Assembly (NCBI GenBank): GCA_900317065.1
Contig: ONFK01000093.1
Coordinates: 1-6,998 of the forward strand
Length of the DNA stretch: 6,998 bases
Direction: 5' to 3'
DNA from: an uncultured Bacteroidales bacterium
GTDB taxonomy: Bacteria > Bacteroidota > Bacteroidia > Bacteroidales > UBA932
Position numbers and translations under genes: made by a program. Within the stretch, counting starts at the first letter, position 1, and the number at the start of each line of letters is the position of its first letter. Shown in pieces: positions 6,045 through 6,998 of this stretch. A model generated the notes under the pieces. It saw only the letters and a list, made by a program, of their open reading frames with translations. It was not told the DNA's origin and did not search any database.

Positions 6045-6083
6045 GCTGATTTGGTTTACATTGATATATACTCCAAATCAGCA
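6044..6083. repeat. 11-bp perfect inverted repeat at the start of the SIS gene
   Basis: TGCTGATTTGG (6044-6054) is the exact reverse complement of CCAAATCAGCA (6073-6083), with an 18-nt A+T-rich spacer. It fills most of the 47-nt gap between the HEPN-like and SIS genes. On the coding (minus) strand the downstream arm ends on the A of the SIS ATG. Two readings are possible: an RNA hairpin that limits or couples SIS translation, or an operator for a dimeric repressor. There is no T-tract, so it is not a typical terminator. Confidence 0.75.
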
Positions 6084-6091
6084 GAAAACTT

Positions 6092-6998
6092 TCACGCCAT
6101 CAGACGTTTTTTCAGGCTCACCATCTCATGCATGTAGCTTTCCATCAGTTCGGTGAACCGCTGGTGCATCTCCTGGAAGTCTTCGGCGGACACGCCACCG
6201 GGATGGGTGGAGTCGTTACGGAAGTATGAGAAACCGGTAAGGGCCCTTATGAAATTTGAACTGGCAAAGATGCCCAGGGCAGATTCATACTTCTCGTCTT
6301 CTGCCAGTAAGGTCTCGATACTCCTGTACACTTGCCCGATAGGAACGGTTCTCAATATATTCCTCTTCTTGTCTATGAAGTTGAATGTCACTTGGAGGTT
6401 TTTCGTCTTTATCACACATGTATCGTGCTTCGTTTCGTCGTACCTGCGCCAATAGCGAGGCATTTCTATATCAAACCGGACCTTGCGTATGAGCTGGACT
6501 ATGGATGCATTGATTTCTTCCTCGATAATCTTCCCCAGACAGGCGCCCTCGCTGGAATAGTCTTCAACAGAACAATACTCCTCATCAAACCAGTCGAATT
6601 GCTTGTAGAGGCTCGGATAATGTCGCCATCTGCGGTTTATCTGTTTCCTGTACTTTAAGTTGTCGGAGTATATACAATACTGCCTCCCGGATTCTATTTC
6701 CGCCCCTGTAAAAAGATTCGGGTCGACCTCGTAGGGATTCTTGGGCTTGTTCAGAATAAAACCCATGCCCATTCTGTCCGAAGGCAGGTTATGCAGGACC
6801 GTGCCGGAGGTGTTGTAGTCATCGTAGACATAACGAGGCTTCGTGGCCAGATCCTTCGCCTCCTGCACTATGAACTTGTACTGGGCGAAGAAATCCACAT
6901 CCTCCCGACTGGAATCCGGCTCATCCATGGCCGCCTTCAAGACGGCCATCCTGCCCTTCACCCATTCCATCGCCTGAAGGGAAACATCATCCTCACCG
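6092..6998 (-). CDS. hypothetical protein with HEPN-like C-terminal motif, 5' end possibly outside the window
   Basis: The minus-strand frame is open from the window edge to TGA at 6092-6094. The first internal ATG is at 6968-6970 (292 aa from there), but nine more codons upstream (GEDDVSLQA) remain open and continue a helix-like pattern, so the true start may lie outside. Numbering from that ATG, the C-terminus (about 220-292) looks all-helical. It contains RNDSTH (251-256), fitting the R-x4-6-H motif of HEPN domains, which are often RNases in toxin and defence systems. The preceding SNFIRALTGFSYF (238-250) and following helix EDFQEMHQRFTELMESYMHEM (263-283) suit that fold. The rest is unrecognised, rich in Tyr and charged residues (about 95-190), with YRKQINRRWRHYP (107-119). 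GC content and codon bias are lower than in the neighbours, suggesting separate acquisition. It is the first visible gene of the operon with the SIS protein. Confidence 0.7.
   Translation of the reverse strand, partial: GEDDVSLQAMEWVKGRMAVLKAAMDEPDSSREDVDFFAQYKFIVQEAKDLATKPRYVYDDYNTSGTVLHNLPSDRMGMGFILNKPKNPYEVDPNLFTGAEIESGRQYCIYSDNLKYRKQINRRWRHYPSLYKQFDWFDEEYCSVEDYSSEGACLGKIIEEEINASIVQLIRKVRFDIEMPRYWRRYDETKHDTCVIKTKNLQVTFNFIDKKRNILRTVPIGQVYRSIETLLAEDEKYESALGIFASSNFIRALTGFSYFRNDSTHPGGVSAEDFQEMHQRFTELMESYMHEMVSLKKRLMA

Noticed and set aside
1..6998. CRISPR array, tRNA/rRNA genes, insertion sequence or integrase
   Set aside because: No spaced direct repeats, no cloverleaf-like segments, and no transposase or recombinase motifs were seen on either strand.

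Overview
The window looks like chromosomal or island DNA from a member of the Bacteroidota, probably an uncultured, fairly GC-rich Bacteroidales lineage. The main evidence is the ClpP protein, whose N-terminal extension and Asp-Arg-x-Tyr-Trp-Met active-site neighbourhood are of the Bacteroidetes type. The genes also lack clear Shine-Dalgarno sequences: starts follow A-rich stretches or sit directly on the preceding stop. Placement below phylum is inference.

Left block (1-2546, plus strand): the tail of an unidentified gene, a DUF2201-type protein with a degenerate metallopeptidase-like N-terminal domain and an intact VWA domain, an unrecognised 183-aa protein, and a ClpP protease subunit. The first three genes are almost contiguous. 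ClpP keeps its catalytic Ser and His but has Asn at the expected Asp position.

Middle block (2547-3525, plus strand): a 285-nt non-coding leader with two small hairpins, a small sigma-70/ECF-type sigma factor, and a convincing intrinsic terminator. This is a free-standing regulatory unit.

Right block A (3546-4725, plus strand): a tight two-gene operon. The first product looks like a small ADP-ribosyltransferase of the type found in phage polyvalent proteins. The second is a NADAR (YbiA-like) protein. NADAR domains act on ADP-ribose/NAD-related or ribosylamino compounds, and the NADAR antitoxin of DarTG1 removes ADP-ribose from guanine in DNA. The pair therefore looks like a writer/eraser or toxin/antitoxin module and is the most interesting part of the window.

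Right block B (4674-6998, minus strand): a second operon running toward the first. In transcription order it holds a protein with a HEPN-like C-terminal RNDSTH motif (5' end possibly outside the window), a double-SIS-domain protein, and a 110-aa unknown whose 3' end overlaps the NADAR gene by 52 nt. An 11-bp perfect inverted repeat fills the gap between the HEPN-like gene and the SIS gene and runs into the SIS start codon. The ADP-ribosylation pair and the HEPN/SIS operon, tail to tail, look like an accessory conflict or defence neighbourhood, but that role is inferred from domain types and context only. No tRNA, rRNA, CRISPR array, transposase or integrase is visible.
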